Virus record (IMG/VR): IMGVR_UViG_3300005588_000093
Location: 1 to 24,674 of that record
Source of the DNA: a virus
Length of the DNA: 24,674 bases
Strand: one strand, 5' to 3'
Shown here: one piece after another, positions 8,367 through 15,359 of the stretch
Layout: every line of letters starts with the position of its first letter
Numbering within the stretch: position 1 is the stretch's first letter
Position numbers and translations under genes: made by a program
Notes under the pieces: generated by a model
Told to the model about the DNA's origin: nothing
The model's database searches: none
What the model saw: only the letters and a program-made list of their open reading frames with translations

Positions 8367-8639
8367 ATGACACCAAAAAGAAGAGAACTCATAATGAAAG
8401 TCGCGGACGACGATCTCCGTTGTTTTCCAATACTGCACAAAATTGATCGGTTTGTTCACGCGGACAAGATCCTCGAATATTTCGTCAAGGAAAAGATCAC
8501 GGGGAAACGATTTTATGATGATTTTTATTTAAGAAAATTCAAATTGTCATGGTTGAGCATGGGAAAATGGGCCGTAATGAAACTTCAAAAAGAAAAACAT
8601 TATCGCCCGATTATCGCCGGGAAGGATTTTCGAGTTTAA
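8367..8639 (+). CDS. Hypothetical basic protein, last gene of rightward late block
   Basis: I do not recognise this 90-residue basic protein. RBS AAGGA lies about 10 bases before ATG. It has many Lys, Arg, Phe and Tyr residues and two Cys-free helical stretches. Its TAA stop overlaps by four bases with the stop of the convergent leftward gene, so the two transcription units collide with no spacer and no recognisable terminator. The 50-base gap before it holds a GGCC-ctccct-GGCC inverted repeat and a small ATCA/TGAT hairpin, neither followed by a T run. Confidence 0.5.
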   Translation: MTPKRRELIMKVADDDLRCFPILHKIDRFVHADKILEYFVKEKITGKRFYDDFYLRKFKLSWLSMGKWAVMKLQKEKHYRPIIAGKDFRV

Positions 8640-8953
8640 CAAAAAGAATTGAGTTCTCTTGATAATTGGAGGCGATCTTGATGGGCCTCATAATCCGAAT
8701 CGTCACAATCTTGAATCTCTTTGACGAGAAAATCGATCGCGGTTTCGTCGTGTTTTTCGTGTCCATTATCATCGAAAATTCTCTCGATCTCCTCTTGAGA
8801 ATATGAGTGTTTTTCCATAAGGAACACGGCCAGGCCTCGAACAATAATATCGTTTTTATATTCAAGTTTTTTTTCCGCATTGGAACACTTGAAACAAAGG
8901 CCGGAGGCGACAAGGAAATCAATTGATGAGCATTTCGAACAAGGTTTTTTCAT
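8636..8953 (-). CDS. CxxC zinc-ribbon-like small protein
   Basis: A 105-residue protein starting at the ATG at 8953; a TTG two codons upstream is less likely. The N-terminus has paired cysteines CSKC and CFKC spaced by 12 residues, a small zinc-ribbon pattern, followed by an acidic helical region. The start lacks a well-spaced Shine-Dalgarno. A TATAAC hexamer on the same strand lies six bases upstream, so a leaderless start is possible. It is the last gene of the leftward block and converges with the rightward block. It may be a DNA- or protein-binding accessory; no family is recognised. Confidence 0.55.
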   Translation of the reverse strand: MKKPCSKCSSIDFLVASGLCFKCSNAEKKLEYKNDIIVRGLAVFLMEKHSYSQEEIERIFDDNGHEKHDETAIDFLVKEIQDCDDSDYEAHQDRLQLSRELNSFC

Positions 8954-8973
8954 CCTCAAGTTATAACACGACC

Positions 8974-8989
8974 AGGCCTGGCCAGGCCT
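8974..8989. repeat. Perfect 16-bp palindrome AGGCCTGGCCAGGCCT
   Basis: The sequence equals its own reverse complement. Together with the two bases before it, it packs three CCWGG and three GGCC sites into 18 bases. It lies in the 49-base gap just upstream of the leftward CxxC gene, about where a -35 element for that gene would be. Flanking CTCAAG (8955-8960) and CTTGAG (8988-8993) form an outer inverted repeat. Confidence 0.85.
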
Positions 8990-9002
8990 TGAGTTGTAAA
9001 AT

Positions 9003-9356
9003 TTATATATATTCTTTTAAGTTGTCTTTAACATGAGCAAGATCATAAGCAACAAAACCGCGACCGCCTTGATTATTGATATCATCGAGAAACTCCCTTT
9101 GAGACGGGCGCGTCCTCGCTTGTTCGTTTTTCTTGACCTCAATCGCGAGGAACTTTCCGTCCGGTAATATTCCAAGTATATCGGAAACACCGTTTCGATC
9201 CCATTTTGATTTCGAACGGAAACGTTTTCCGCTTGGATCATAAACACCGCCGGAGTTGTTTCTCCAGGCCGTTATTTTTTTGAATCTTAAAAACTCGAGA
9301 ATTGAGTTTTGAATTTCGTTTTCAGATAAGGGACGTCCGATTCCTTTCAAGCTCAC
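9003..9356 (-). CDS. VRR-NUC domain nuclease
   Basis: A 117-residue protein starting at GTG (9356) with RBS GAGGAGA six bases upstream. The length fits stand-alone phage VRR-NUC proteins. Motifs in order: E14 and an N-terminal helix, then 'GVSDILGILPDGKFLAIEVKK', in which D59 and the E73-x-K75 pair form the PD-(D/E)xK-type active site, then 'TRPSQREFLDDINNQGGRGFVA', which is the family's C-terminal conserved helix and strand. Members act as structure-specific or Holliday-junction-type endonucleases, so a role in resolving replication or recombination intermediates is likely. Its start overlaps the end of the exonuclease gene by 35 bases, so the two are co-translated. Confidence 0.88.
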   Translation of the reverse strand: MSLKGIGRPLSENEIQNSILEFLRFKKITAWRNNSGGVYDPSGKRFRSKSKWDRNGVSDILGILPDGKFLAIEVKKNEQARTRPSQREFLDDINNQGGRGFVAYDLAHVKDNLKEYI

Positions 9357-9906
9357 GAAGTCTCCTCAATATTCGCTCCATTGCGATTCGATCACTCTTC
9401 GCATTGTGATGATTCAATTTTATCGAAAAATGCTCGGAAAGGGAATCAAGAGACGTTGATTTCGGAATCGGAAAACCTCGTTTTCGGAGGTCAACGGCGA
9501 TCGTGTCGGTCGATAAGTTCATATCGTCGCGAAAGAATTGATGAAAATAATCAAACTCTTCGAAGTGATAATGAAAGTCCATTTTTAAAAAGGCGAAATC
9601 GAAGTGATAAAAACCCTCTTTATTGTATGGCCTGGAATGACAAAGAAAATAAAACGGTTCCTTCGGGATAAACTCGATAAGGCGTTCGAGAGTTTCCTTC
9701 CTTGGAGGAAATTTCATGGCCAGGCCTTTGCGAATCCGATGAATCTTGAACGCCTCCTCGCTCCATTTATAAGGACGAGAAGTGAGTTCAAGTTCGGCCA
9801 GGGTTTCCAGGGTTTCGAAATCCAAGATCCCGAAAGATCCCGTGATCCAATCGTCTTGACTCGGATTGAGTCCGGTTGTTTCAAGGTCGCATGAGAGAAT
9901 CTTCAT
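9322..9906 (-). CDS. DEDDh 3'-5' exonuclease (DnaQ-like)
   Basis: A 194-residue protein. ATG 9906 is chosen because it begins MKILSCDLETTGL, with Exo I acidic residues D7 and E9 at the usual place, and lies one base after the upstream TGA; a start at 9927 would add 7 residues. Exo II is seen as 'CHSRPYNKEGFYHFDFAFL', with an insertion compared with the usual short motif. Exo III is 'HHNAKSDRIAMERIL', an HxAxxD pattern giving the DEDDh class. The 'EEAFKIHRI' segment is also typical. Such enzymes degrade DNA or RNA 3'-5' for proofreading or end trimming. It is one of two in this operon. Confidence 0.87.
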   Translation of the reverse strand: MKILSCDLETTGLNPSQDDWITGSFGILDFETLETLAELELTSRPYKWSEEAFKIHRIRKGLAMKFPPRKETLERLIEFIPKEPFYFLCHSRPYNKEGFYHFDFAFLKMDFHYHFEEFDYFHQFFRDDMNLSTDTIAVDLRKRGFPIPKSTSLDSLSEHFSIKLNHHNAKSDRIAMERILRRLRELERNRTSLI

Positions 9907-9907
9907 T

Positions 9908-10126
9908 TCACTCGAAATCTCTCGCATCAAACCAGGCCGAAGTGTATTTTCCCGGAGCGGTTTGAATCCCGACTCGTTTGAATCCTTCGCGATCCTCAAT
10001 GAACTCGACTTCCTGGCCCTTGAAGGACTCGAGGAGAGTTCCCTTATTATGTTCGAGATTTGTTTTGACGTTCACTTTCGTTCGAACGTGCGGTTTCGTC
10101 ACTCCGTTATTGTTATTTTTTGCCAT
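9908..10126 (-). CDS. Hypothetical small beta-rich protein
   Basis: A 72-residue protein with a strong RBS, AAAGGAGAAAAGCA, before ATG. After a polar Asn-rich N-terminus (MAKNNNN) the sequence is beta-like with charged residues and ends 'GKYTSAWFDARDFE'. I do not recognise a family; the pattern might be a small SH3-like or nucleic-acid-binding fold, but that is a guess. It is immediately upstream of the exonuclease, one base apart, so it is probably co-translated with it. Confidence 0.6.
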   Translation of the reverse strand: MAKNNNNGVTKPHVRTKVNVKTNLEHNKGTLLESFKGQEVEFIEDREGFKRVGIQTAPGKYTSAWFDARDFE

Positions 10127-10138
10127 TGCTTTTCTCCT

Positions 10139-10402
10139 TTATAAAATTATTCCCGAGTTTTTTTGAGATTGATCATGTAGTTTCACAATTTCCCGGAGAG
10201 TTTTCACTTCATAAACGGCGGCGTTGAACTCAATTATAAACTTCTCAATCGCCTCGACGAGAACTTTCGTGTCAACGATTTCCGGAATCGTCATATCGGG
10301 CGGCGGATTTTGAACGAGGTGTTGTTGACCTTGCAAAAATTGAAGTAATATCGCGACCGGATTGTCGTCTATTTTCTTTTTATTCGGATCTTGTTGAGAC
10401 AC
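10139..10402 (-). CDS. Hypothetical small helical protein
   Basis: An 87-residue protein starting at GTG 10402; AAGGAG eight bases upstream decides the start. It has a polar N-terminus, a Gln-rich helix (ILLQFLQGQQHL), a Pro-rich linker, then a heptad-like helix ('VLVEAIEKFIIEFNAAVYEVKTLREIV'). It may oligomerise through this helix. It overlaps the preceding gene by 34 bases. No function can be read from the sequence. Confidence 0.55.
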   Translation of the reverse strand: MSQQDPNKKKIDDNPVAILLQFLQGQQHLVQNPPPDMTIPEIVDTKVLVEAIEKFIIEFNAAVYEVKTLREIVKLHDQSQKNSGIIL

Positions 10403-10614
10403 TTTTTGAACTCCTTTTTGATTTCGTTGAACAATCCTCGAGACTCACGTTTCAATTTCCATTGATGAAAACCGAGAGTCCCTTCAATTGCAATTATATA
10501 TTTTTTATCGTGACGATGATTGAGGTTATTGAAGAAAACTTCTCCCTCCGTTTTTCCCCAACAATCGCGAACGAATTGTTTGACGTCCTCGTCTCTTTGA
10601 TCAAGCGTTTCCAT
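10369..10614 (-). CDS. Hypothetical small basic protein
   Basis: An 81-residue protein. ATG 10614 is preferred over an ATG nine codons upstream because it forms a TAATG overlap with the endolysin stop and has AAGGG seven bases ahead. It is charged, with a central 'KKYIIAIEGTLGFHQWKLK' strand-like stretch and a Lys/Arg-rich C-terminus. It lies directly downstream of the endolysin gene. I see no TM helix, so it is not an obvious holin or antiholin. Function unknown. Confidence 0.5.
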   Translation of the reverse strand: METLDQRDEDVKQFVRDCWGKTEGEVFFNNLNHRHDKKYIIAIEGTLGFHQWKLKRESRGLFNEIKKEFKKCLNKIRIKRK

Positions 10615-11288
10615 TATAGGGCCCTTATCATCTTGATCCAAAAATCGGCCATCTTTCGAACTCCGAAATCCTCTTCGTCTAAAAATTGGGCCGTGTCCTC
10701 CGTTTGATAATCGCCGAAGAACGGTTCGAATAACATGGCCATGACTCCGCGTTTTTCCGCCTCAAAAACAAAGGTTGATCCGCGATCATTTTTCTTGAGA
10801 GCTTTTATCCCTCGAACTCCTTTATATTCACGACGTTTCACAATATCAAATTGAGTTGAAAATCCGTCGATCATAAGATTCGCATAATTCGCGGTTTTGT
10901 CCGCTCCGTGTTTGATGAGCATTTCACAACCTCTCGCCTCCGGAACTCCGGCCGCATTGAAATGAAACTCAATCGCGAGATCAATCTTATCTTTTTCGAG
11001 TTGTTTCGCGAGAGTTCTCATCGCGCTCGAATAAGATCCCTCCTCTCGAAGATATTTGAAAACTTGTTTCCCGTTTGGAATCATTTCGGCGTTGATGATA
11101 TCAACGATCCGACGATTCAATTGAAACTCTCTTTGATTGTTATAAGTTCTCATTCCCCATTTGTTCGGCGTATGGCCTGGGATGATCGCGACTCTCCGGA
11201 TTTCGGATTGAGGTTGTTGAATGACGTCGTCGATTTGATCCGGAGTCGTTGACGGAGTTCTCTCTCTTTTTTTAAAGCATTTAAACAT
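10614..11288 (-). CDS. Endolysin, N-acetylmuramoyl-L-alanine amidase (Amidase_3 type)
   Basis: A 224-residue protein with RBS AAGGGGA before ATG. The Amidase_3 zinc site is visible: His39 in 'AIIPGHT', Glu54 in 'NNQREF', His109 in 'AIEFHFNA', and catalytic Glu188 in 'LFEPFFGD'. The first ~30 residues are polar and unstructured with no signal peptide or SAR helix, so release should need a holin. No cell-wall-binding domain is evident. It would cut the amide bond between N-acetylmuramate and L-alanine at the end of infection. Oddly, it lies within the leftward operon of replication and recombination genes, right after the methyltransferase, and not near the membrane-protein cluster at 6680-8316. 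Confidence 0.9.
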   Translation of the reverse strand: MFKCFKKRERTPSTTPDQIDDVIQQPQSEIRRVAIIPGHTPNKWGMRTYNNQREFQLNRRIVDIINAEMIPNGKQVFKYLREEGSYSSAMRTLAKQLEKDKIDLAIEFHFNAAGVPEARGCEMLIKHGADKTANYANLMIDGFSTQFDIVKRREYKGVRGIKALKKNDRGSTFVFEAEKRGVMAMLFEPFFGDYQTEDTAQFLDEEDFGVRKMADFWIKMIRAL

Positions 11289-12174
11289 TTTTGATTCCCC
11301 TTAATATGGTTTCAATCACCTTGACCGTGACCGCGTTTCCGATTTGTTTATATCTTTGATTGTCCGAGACTCCCTCCGTCCAACCGGGAGGAAAGGATTG
11401 AAGAACTTCGGCCTCTTCGGGAGTGAGTTCTCGGAGAGTTCCCTTATCATCAACGAAAGTTTTCGAGGATTGTCCCGAACAAGCCCATCCTCCCGTGAGA
11501 GTGTTCGCTTTTCCGTCGCGATATTCTCGATCTTGATAATATTTTCCGTTCTCGTTTTGTTTCCAAGTGTCGAGAACGGTTCCGTCGGGTTTCGGAGTCC
11601 TTCCGGACTTCGACCAACGAACGAGAGAATGATTTCGAACTCCTCGATCCCATAAGTCTTTCGTTTCGATATCCCAATTGAACCAATAAAGTCGATCTCT
11701 CATTTGAGGCGTGATGAAATCCGAACAAATTCTCATCGGTTGAACTCCAAGAACTTCGGAAATCGTGTCTCGATCCTCTTCGCTCATTGAGGCGACGTTC
11801 TCAAGGAGAAAATATTTCGGTTTTTTCACTCGAACAATATGAGCGAAGGCATAAAACAAATTCGAACGAGATCCCTTGAGGCCCTTTCGGTTCTTTGTTT
11901 GGATTGATAAATCTTGACAAGGAGATCCGGCGAACAAAAAATCAACTCTCGGGAGACAACCGATTCGAAAATCGTTCGGTTCTCCGTTCTCATCAAAAAC
12001 ATAAGACGAAATATCTCCGATATTCTTTGAGTGATTATGAGGAAAGTTCTTCAAATAAGTTTCGATTGAGGACTTGTTGATCTCGCTCCAATAAGAACAA
12101 AACGCCGAAGGGAAAACTCTTTTCATTGCGAGAGAGAATCCTCCGACTCCCGTGAATAAATCTCCATAATTCAT
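11281..12174 (-). CDS. DNA cytosine-5 methyltransferase
   Basis: A 297-residue protein with a full set of C5-MTase motifs. Motif I is DLFTGVGGFSLA (5-16). Motif IV is GSPCQDLS with catalytic Cys86. Motif VI is ENV (125-127), motif VIII QMRDRLYW (157-164), motif IX ELTPEEAEVLQSFP and motif X RYKQIGNAVTV. The target-recognition region (~168-240) is short. Motifs IV-VIII (DLSIQ...RKGL, LLENVASM..ED...IS..L) recall the Dnmt3-like branch. It methylates the phage's own DNA at an unknown site, probably to evade restriction; GGCC or CCWGG are candidates from genome composition. It starts in an ATGA overlap with the upstream exonuclease and overlaps the endolysin start by eight bases. Confidence 0.93.
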   Translation of the reverse strand: MNYGDLFTGVGGFSLAMKRVFPSAFCSYWSEINKSSIETYLKNFPHNHSKNIGDISSYVFDENGEPNDFRIGCLPRVDFLFAGSPCQDLSIQTKNRKGLKGSRSNLFYAFAHIVRVKKPKYFLLENVASMSEEDRDTISEVLGVQPMRICSDFITPQMRDRLYWFNWDIETKDLWDRGVRNHSLVRWSKSGRTPKPDGTVLDTWKQNENGKYYQDREYRDGKANTLTGGWACSGQSSKTFVDDKGTLRELTPEEAEVLQSFPPGWTEGVSDNQRYKQIGNAVTVKVIETILRGIKNV

Positions 12175-12893
12175 AGATCAATCACCTTCGTTTGAAAGTT
12201 TAAAGGATTCAAAAACGATGCGAGTTGATTTTTTCTCATTTCACGAAACCAAACTTTTTCGTCGCCGTTCCAATAAAACCCGGCGTCCTTCGCTTTTTGT
12301 CTCCCGTCATAAGAAACTTGAGCGAGAACTTTCACTCGAGGAGAATCCGCGTTGTCGATTATAGTATTGATATCGTACTTGGAAAGAACTTGGAGCATTG
12401 TGAGAACGTCGGTCACGGCCCGATGGGCGAAAGGATTGACGAACCCATGACAAGCGGCCAGGTATATAAGGGAACGAGATCTCATCGTCGAGGGATAATC
12501 AATATCCGTTTGAGTGTCGATCCAATTTCGTTCCCAGGCCGGAGAGGTCACGTCCATTTTTTGACGAGTGATAAAATGATTCAAGATCGGCTTGTCAAAT
12601 TGGTTCCCATTATGGCCGACAACTCGATCCGCTTTAATTAAAAGAGAATGAAGTCTCGAGATCGCCTCGCTTGGAATGAGTCCGTGATTCATTATCATAT
12701 CATTATTGATCCCGGTATATTCCGAGGCCTGGGAGTGAACTCCTTGTTCTTCATTGACGAGAAGATTCTCAATTTCGAGAGGCGTGTTCGTGTCGGTTTC
12801 CCATAAAACCGCGCCGATTTCGGTCACGATTGTTTTGTCCTTTGACGTGTCGAAACTCGATCCGGTTTCGATATCAACTCCGAGTATTTTCAT
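12171..12893 (-). CDS. DEDDh exonuclease with C-terminal DUF5710-like domain
   Basis: A 240-residue protein with RBS AAGGAGATAAAAT before ATG. Exo I is 'GVDIETGSS' (D7, E9), Exo II 'GHNGNQFDKPIL' and Exo III 'HRAVTDVLTML' (HxAxxD), giving a DEDDh exonuclease over about residues 1-180. The last ~45 residues, 'VKVLAQVSYDGRQKAKDAGFYWNGDEKVWF', match the small DUF5710-like module often fused to phage and plasmid DNA enzymes. The likely role is 3'-5' degradation or end processing in replication or recombination, next to the SF2 helicase. The domain names come from recall of the family patterns. Confidence 0.88.
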   Translation of the reverse strand: MKILGVDIETGSSFDTSKDKTIVTEIGAVLWETDTNTPLEIENLLVNEEQGVHSQASEYTGINNDMIMNHGLIPSEAISRLHSLLIKADRVVGHNGNQFDKPILNHFITRQKMDVTSPAWERNWIDTQTDIDYPSTMRSRSLIYLAACHGFVNPFAHRAVTDVLTMLQVLSKYDINTIIDNADSPRVKVLAQVSYDGRQKAKDAGFYWNGDEKVWFREMRKNQLASFLNPLNFQTKVIDL

Positions 12894-12907
12894 ATTTTAT
12901 CTCCTTA

Positions 12908-14434
12908 TTAGTAAAAACGTTTTGTCACGTTCGTCCATTTCCCATCGCGTTCGATCTTAATTTTGACCGGACACCGTTTATAAATTGATTGTTCTTCGAC
13001 AAATTGCTTATGAGCATAAGTCCCAATTTTTATATAATCGATATATGTATTCAATAAAGTCATATAAGTAATTTTGAGACACTTATTCCCGGCCCTTGAA
13101 ACATAATCATCCTCGATCGTCCATTGCATAAGTTTGATCGTGTCCTCTTTTTTTAATTTGTTATTGAAGGTATGATTCCCGGCGGTTGTTGTGAGTTTCT
13201 TTGTCCGATCAACGGGTTTCGTCTCCTCCTTATAAAGTTCATAAGCGCAATTTTTACAATGAGACGCCGGGAGAAAAATAAAATGTTCACAACTCGGACA
13301 AATAATCGCCTTTTTTTCCGCCTTGTTCGCCTTTGATTTTGGATCATTGACGACGGGATTGTTCGGATGGCCCAACGCCTCGACAACTTCTCCGTAATCG
13401 AGAAACAAACAATCTTTTTTCCCAGGAAATAAGCGAAGTCCTCGTCCGCATAATTGAACATATAAGACGGGAGATCTCATCGGCCTCATGTTCACGATCG
13501 CGTGAATCGCGTCGTAATCATAGCCCTCCGAAACCATTGTGACGGAAGTTATATGACGAACGGAACCTTTTTCAAACTCGTCGATATTGAGTTTTTGTTC
13601 GCCCTTTTTAAGTTTGGAATGAATAATTGTCGCCGCCTCATACTTCGAGATTTCCTCTTGAACGAGTTCCGCGTGTTCAATACAAGTACAACTCCAAACG
13701 ATTTTATTTCGTCCGGAGAGTCGAGGGAGAGCGTCCGCGACTTGAAGTTTTATTTTCTCTTGATCCTTGGAGAGTTTTTCAACGTCTTTTTGAACGAAGT
13801 CTCCTTTCCTTTTCCGAAGTTTGGACGTGTCGAATCCTTCCTTTGTTGATTGAAAGATCGGATCGACAATAAATCCGGCGGCGATCATTTCCTTGAGAGT
13901 CTTTCGATAGGTGATTCGTTTGATCTCTTTGTCCTGGCCGAAGATATAACCTCCGGAGGCCGTGAAAGGAGTCGCCGTGAATCGAACGATCTTGAGGTTC
14001 GGATTCTTTTCCCGAAGTCTTAATATAAAGTTTTGATAAACGAGAGAATTTTCCGCATTATGGGCCTCGTCAATTATCAATAAATGAAGGAAGGGAGTTG
14101 TTTTTTCAACCGTATTGATCGAGGCGACCGTGATCTCGTTTCCGTCGTCATAATCTCCAAGTGATCCGCAATAAAGACCGATATTCTCATCGTCGATCGC
14201 GCCGATCAATTTGTCTCGCGTTTGAGTAACGAGTTTCACTTGATTGACGAGAACCATTGACTTGAGAACACGCCCTCCGAGTTTCATTTTCTCGAGAGAT
14301 TTTTTCAACAATAAAGTGAAAATGATTGTCTTTCCCGATGCGGTCGGGAGAACAATGAGAACGTCATTCTCTTTTCGAATTGAGTTCCAAGTTGTTTCGA
14401 TGCAATCGGCTTGATATGGCCTGGCCGTAATCAT
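12908..14434 (-). CDS. SF2 DEAH-type helicase
   Basis: A 508-residue protein starting in an ATGA overlap with the upstream gene. Helicase motifs in order: Q-like 'RPYQAD' (5-10), Walker A PTASGKT (30-36), DEAH (121-124), FTATPF (151-156), and motif VI 'QLCGRGLRLFPGK' around 326-338. A four-cysteine knuckle (CPSC...CKNC, ~375-395) follows, then a ~100-residue C-terminal domain. This is the layout of phage RecG/UvsW-like or type III restriction-like helicases that remodel branched DNA during replication and recombination. No restriction nuclease domain is present, so it is not a restriction subunit on this evidence. Confidence 0.9.
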   Translation of the reverse strand: MITARPYQADCIETTWNSIRKENDVLIVLPTASGKTIIFTLLLKKSLEKMKLGGRVLKSMVLVNQVKLVTQTRDKLIGAIDDENIGLYCGSLGDYDDGNEITVASINTVEKTTPFLHLLIIDEAHNAENSLVYQNFILRLREKNPNLKIVRFTATPFTASGGYIFGQDKEIKRITYRKTLKEMIAAGFIVDPIFQSTKEGFDTSKLRKRKGDFVQKDVEKLSKDQEKIKLQVADALPRLSGRNKIVWSCTCIEHAELVQEEISKYEAATIIHSKLKKGEQKLNIDEFEKGSVRHITSVTMVSEGYDYDAIHAIVNMRPMRSPVLYVQLCGRGLRLFPGKKDCLFLDYGEVVEALGHPNNPVVNDPKSKANKAEKKAIICPSCEHFIFLPASHCKNCAYELYKEETKPVDRTKKLTTTAGNHTFNNKLKKEDTIKLMQWTIEDDYVSRAGNKCLKITYMTLLNTYIDYIKIGTYAHKQFVEEQSIYKRCPVKIKIERDGKWTNVTKRFY

Positions 14435-14766
14435 TGAAGAGTTTCTCCAAGAACAACGCGTTTCATCTTCGCGACTTCGTTGAGAAGTCCCTTTTTCGTC
14501 TCTTGACTCATTGTCGGATAAACGATCTCCATTGAAAGAGATTCGATTGTCCCGATGAGAGTTCTTGTTTCCATTTTATGAAATCCCTCTCTCATCGCCT
14601 TTGATCTTTCCTCAAGGTTTGATTGAAGGTGTTTAAAAAAGAGAACGAACGCGAGAAGAAAAACAACGAGAAAATAATTTTTCGGCGTTGGATCGAAGGT
14701 CGCGAAAGAGAGAACGATCACGGCGTCGAAAATCAAACTCCATTTGTTTTCCTTGATATATCTCAT
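14431..14766 (-). CDS. Small two-TM membrane protein
   Basis: A 111-residue protein with two hydrophobic helices at ~9-24 (WSLIFDAVIVLSFATF) and ~31-45 (YFLVVFLLAFVLFF) forming a hairpin, followed by a charged helical cytoplasmic-like tail. It starts and ends in ATGA overlaps, tightly within the early-looking operon upstream of the helicase. Possible roles are membrane anchoring of the replication complex, superinfection exclusion or a holin partner for the downstream endolysin. Nothing in the sequence decides between them. Confidence 0.6.
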   Translation of the reverse strand: MRYIKENKWSLIFDAVIVLSFATFDPTPKNYFLVVFLLAFVLFFKHLQSNLEERSKAMREGFHKMETRTLIGTIESLSMEIVYPTMSQETKKGLLNEVAKMKRVVLGETLQ

Positions 14767-14960
14767 TTTTTCTTTCCAGTATTCTTTGAATTATTTTCAT
14801 TAAATTTCCCCATTTTGATTATCGAATCAACTTGAAAAAGCTCCGACGCGCTCATGTTCGCGACTTGTTTCTTGATTTCCAGGGTTTCTTTTTCAAGTAA
14901 TCCCTTTTCGGTCATAAGTTCGACAAGACAATCTCCGATTGACTTCATTGGTGTTTTCAT
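14763..14960 (-). CDS. Hypothetical small helical protein
   Basis: A 65-residue helical protein with RBS AGGAGAAGAT before ATG. It is Lys/Glu/Met-rich with a basic Asn/Lys tail, and no TM segment or cysteine motif apart from a single Cys. Start and end are ATGA overlaps with its neighbours. I do not recognise it; it might be a small regulatory or binding partner. Confidence 0.55.
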   Translation of the reverse strand: MKTPMKSIGDCLVELMTEKGLLEKETLEIKKQVANMSASELFQVDSIIKMGKFNENNSKNTGKKK

Positions 14961-15226
14961 ATCTCTTCTCCTAGTTTGACAATATAGTCTTTATTCATCG
15001 CCGGATCGGTTTCAACTTCAATTGAGACAACGGATCTCTTTAAACTTGGAAGTCCCGAAAGAACTTTTTTCGTTTGAAAGTTATACGCGATCAATGAGAT
15101 ATTTTTCCCGGGCGAGAGATAAGTCGGTTCCTCGCGAAAGACGAGTTCGCCTTTCCGCTTTTCATAAATTTTCATCCAATCGTTCGGAGTGACTTCGACT
15201 CTTTTATATATTTTGGTTTTATTCAC
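14957..15226 (-). CDS. Hypothetical small beta-rich protein (GTG start)
   Basis: An 89-residue protein starting at GTG 15226. That start is preferred because AAGGGG stands six bases ahead, matching the RBS used by other genes here. An in-frame TTG at 15304 would extend the gene through the terminator hairpin at 15244-15265 and is less likely. The protein is charged with alternating strands, beginning 'NKTKIYKRVEVTPNDWMKIY'. No family is recognised. It is the first gene after the internal terminator, so its expression probably depends on read-through. Confidence 0.6.
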   Translation of the reverse strand: MNKTKIYKRVEVTPNDWMKIYEKRKGELVFREEPTYLSPGKNISLIAYNFQTKKVLSGLPSLKRSVVSIEVETDPAMNKDYIVKLGEEI

Positions 15227-15243
15227 AATTTTCCCCTTGAAAT

Positions 15244-15265
15244 AAAAAGCCCCTTGAGGTGGGGC
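15244..15265 (-). terminator. Intrinsic terminator inside the leftward operon
   Basis: On the minus strand the order is GCCCC, loop ACCTCAA, GGGGC, then TTTTT and ATT. This is a five-base GC stem with a U-tract, a classic Rho-independent terminator. It lies after the DUF669 gene and directly before the RBS of the next gene, so it should limit transcription into the helicase and methyltransferase genes unless antitermination or read-through occurs. Confidence 0.75.
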
Positions 15266-15274
15266 CAGGCCTGG
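15265..15274. repeat. CCAGGCCTGG palindrome beside the terminator
   Basis: A perfect 10-bp palindrome holding two CCWGG and one GGCC. It abuts the 5' arm of the leftward terminator and a second small hairpin (GGACT/AGTCC, 15273-15289). It is one of two places, with 8974-8989, where such sites cluster in a non-coding gap. Confidence 0.6.
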
Positions 15275-15359
15275 ACTTATAACGAGTCCAATCTCCGGGG
15301 ACAAGGTTGTTCGAAATTCCGGCGTCTCCTCCCGTTTTATGAATCTCTTTTATATAATC

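Noticed and set aside
8631-8645. Bidirectional terminator between the convergent blocks
   Set aside because: The two stop codons overlap by four bases, and I see no hairpin with a T run on either side.
15276-15304. Minus-strand promoter-like TTGTCC-17-TATAAG
   Set aside because: It would start transcription only a few bases before the intrinsic terminator at 15265-15244, so a productive transcript is unlikely. The match resembles the terminase promoter and may be chance, since the boxes sit in a hairpin region.
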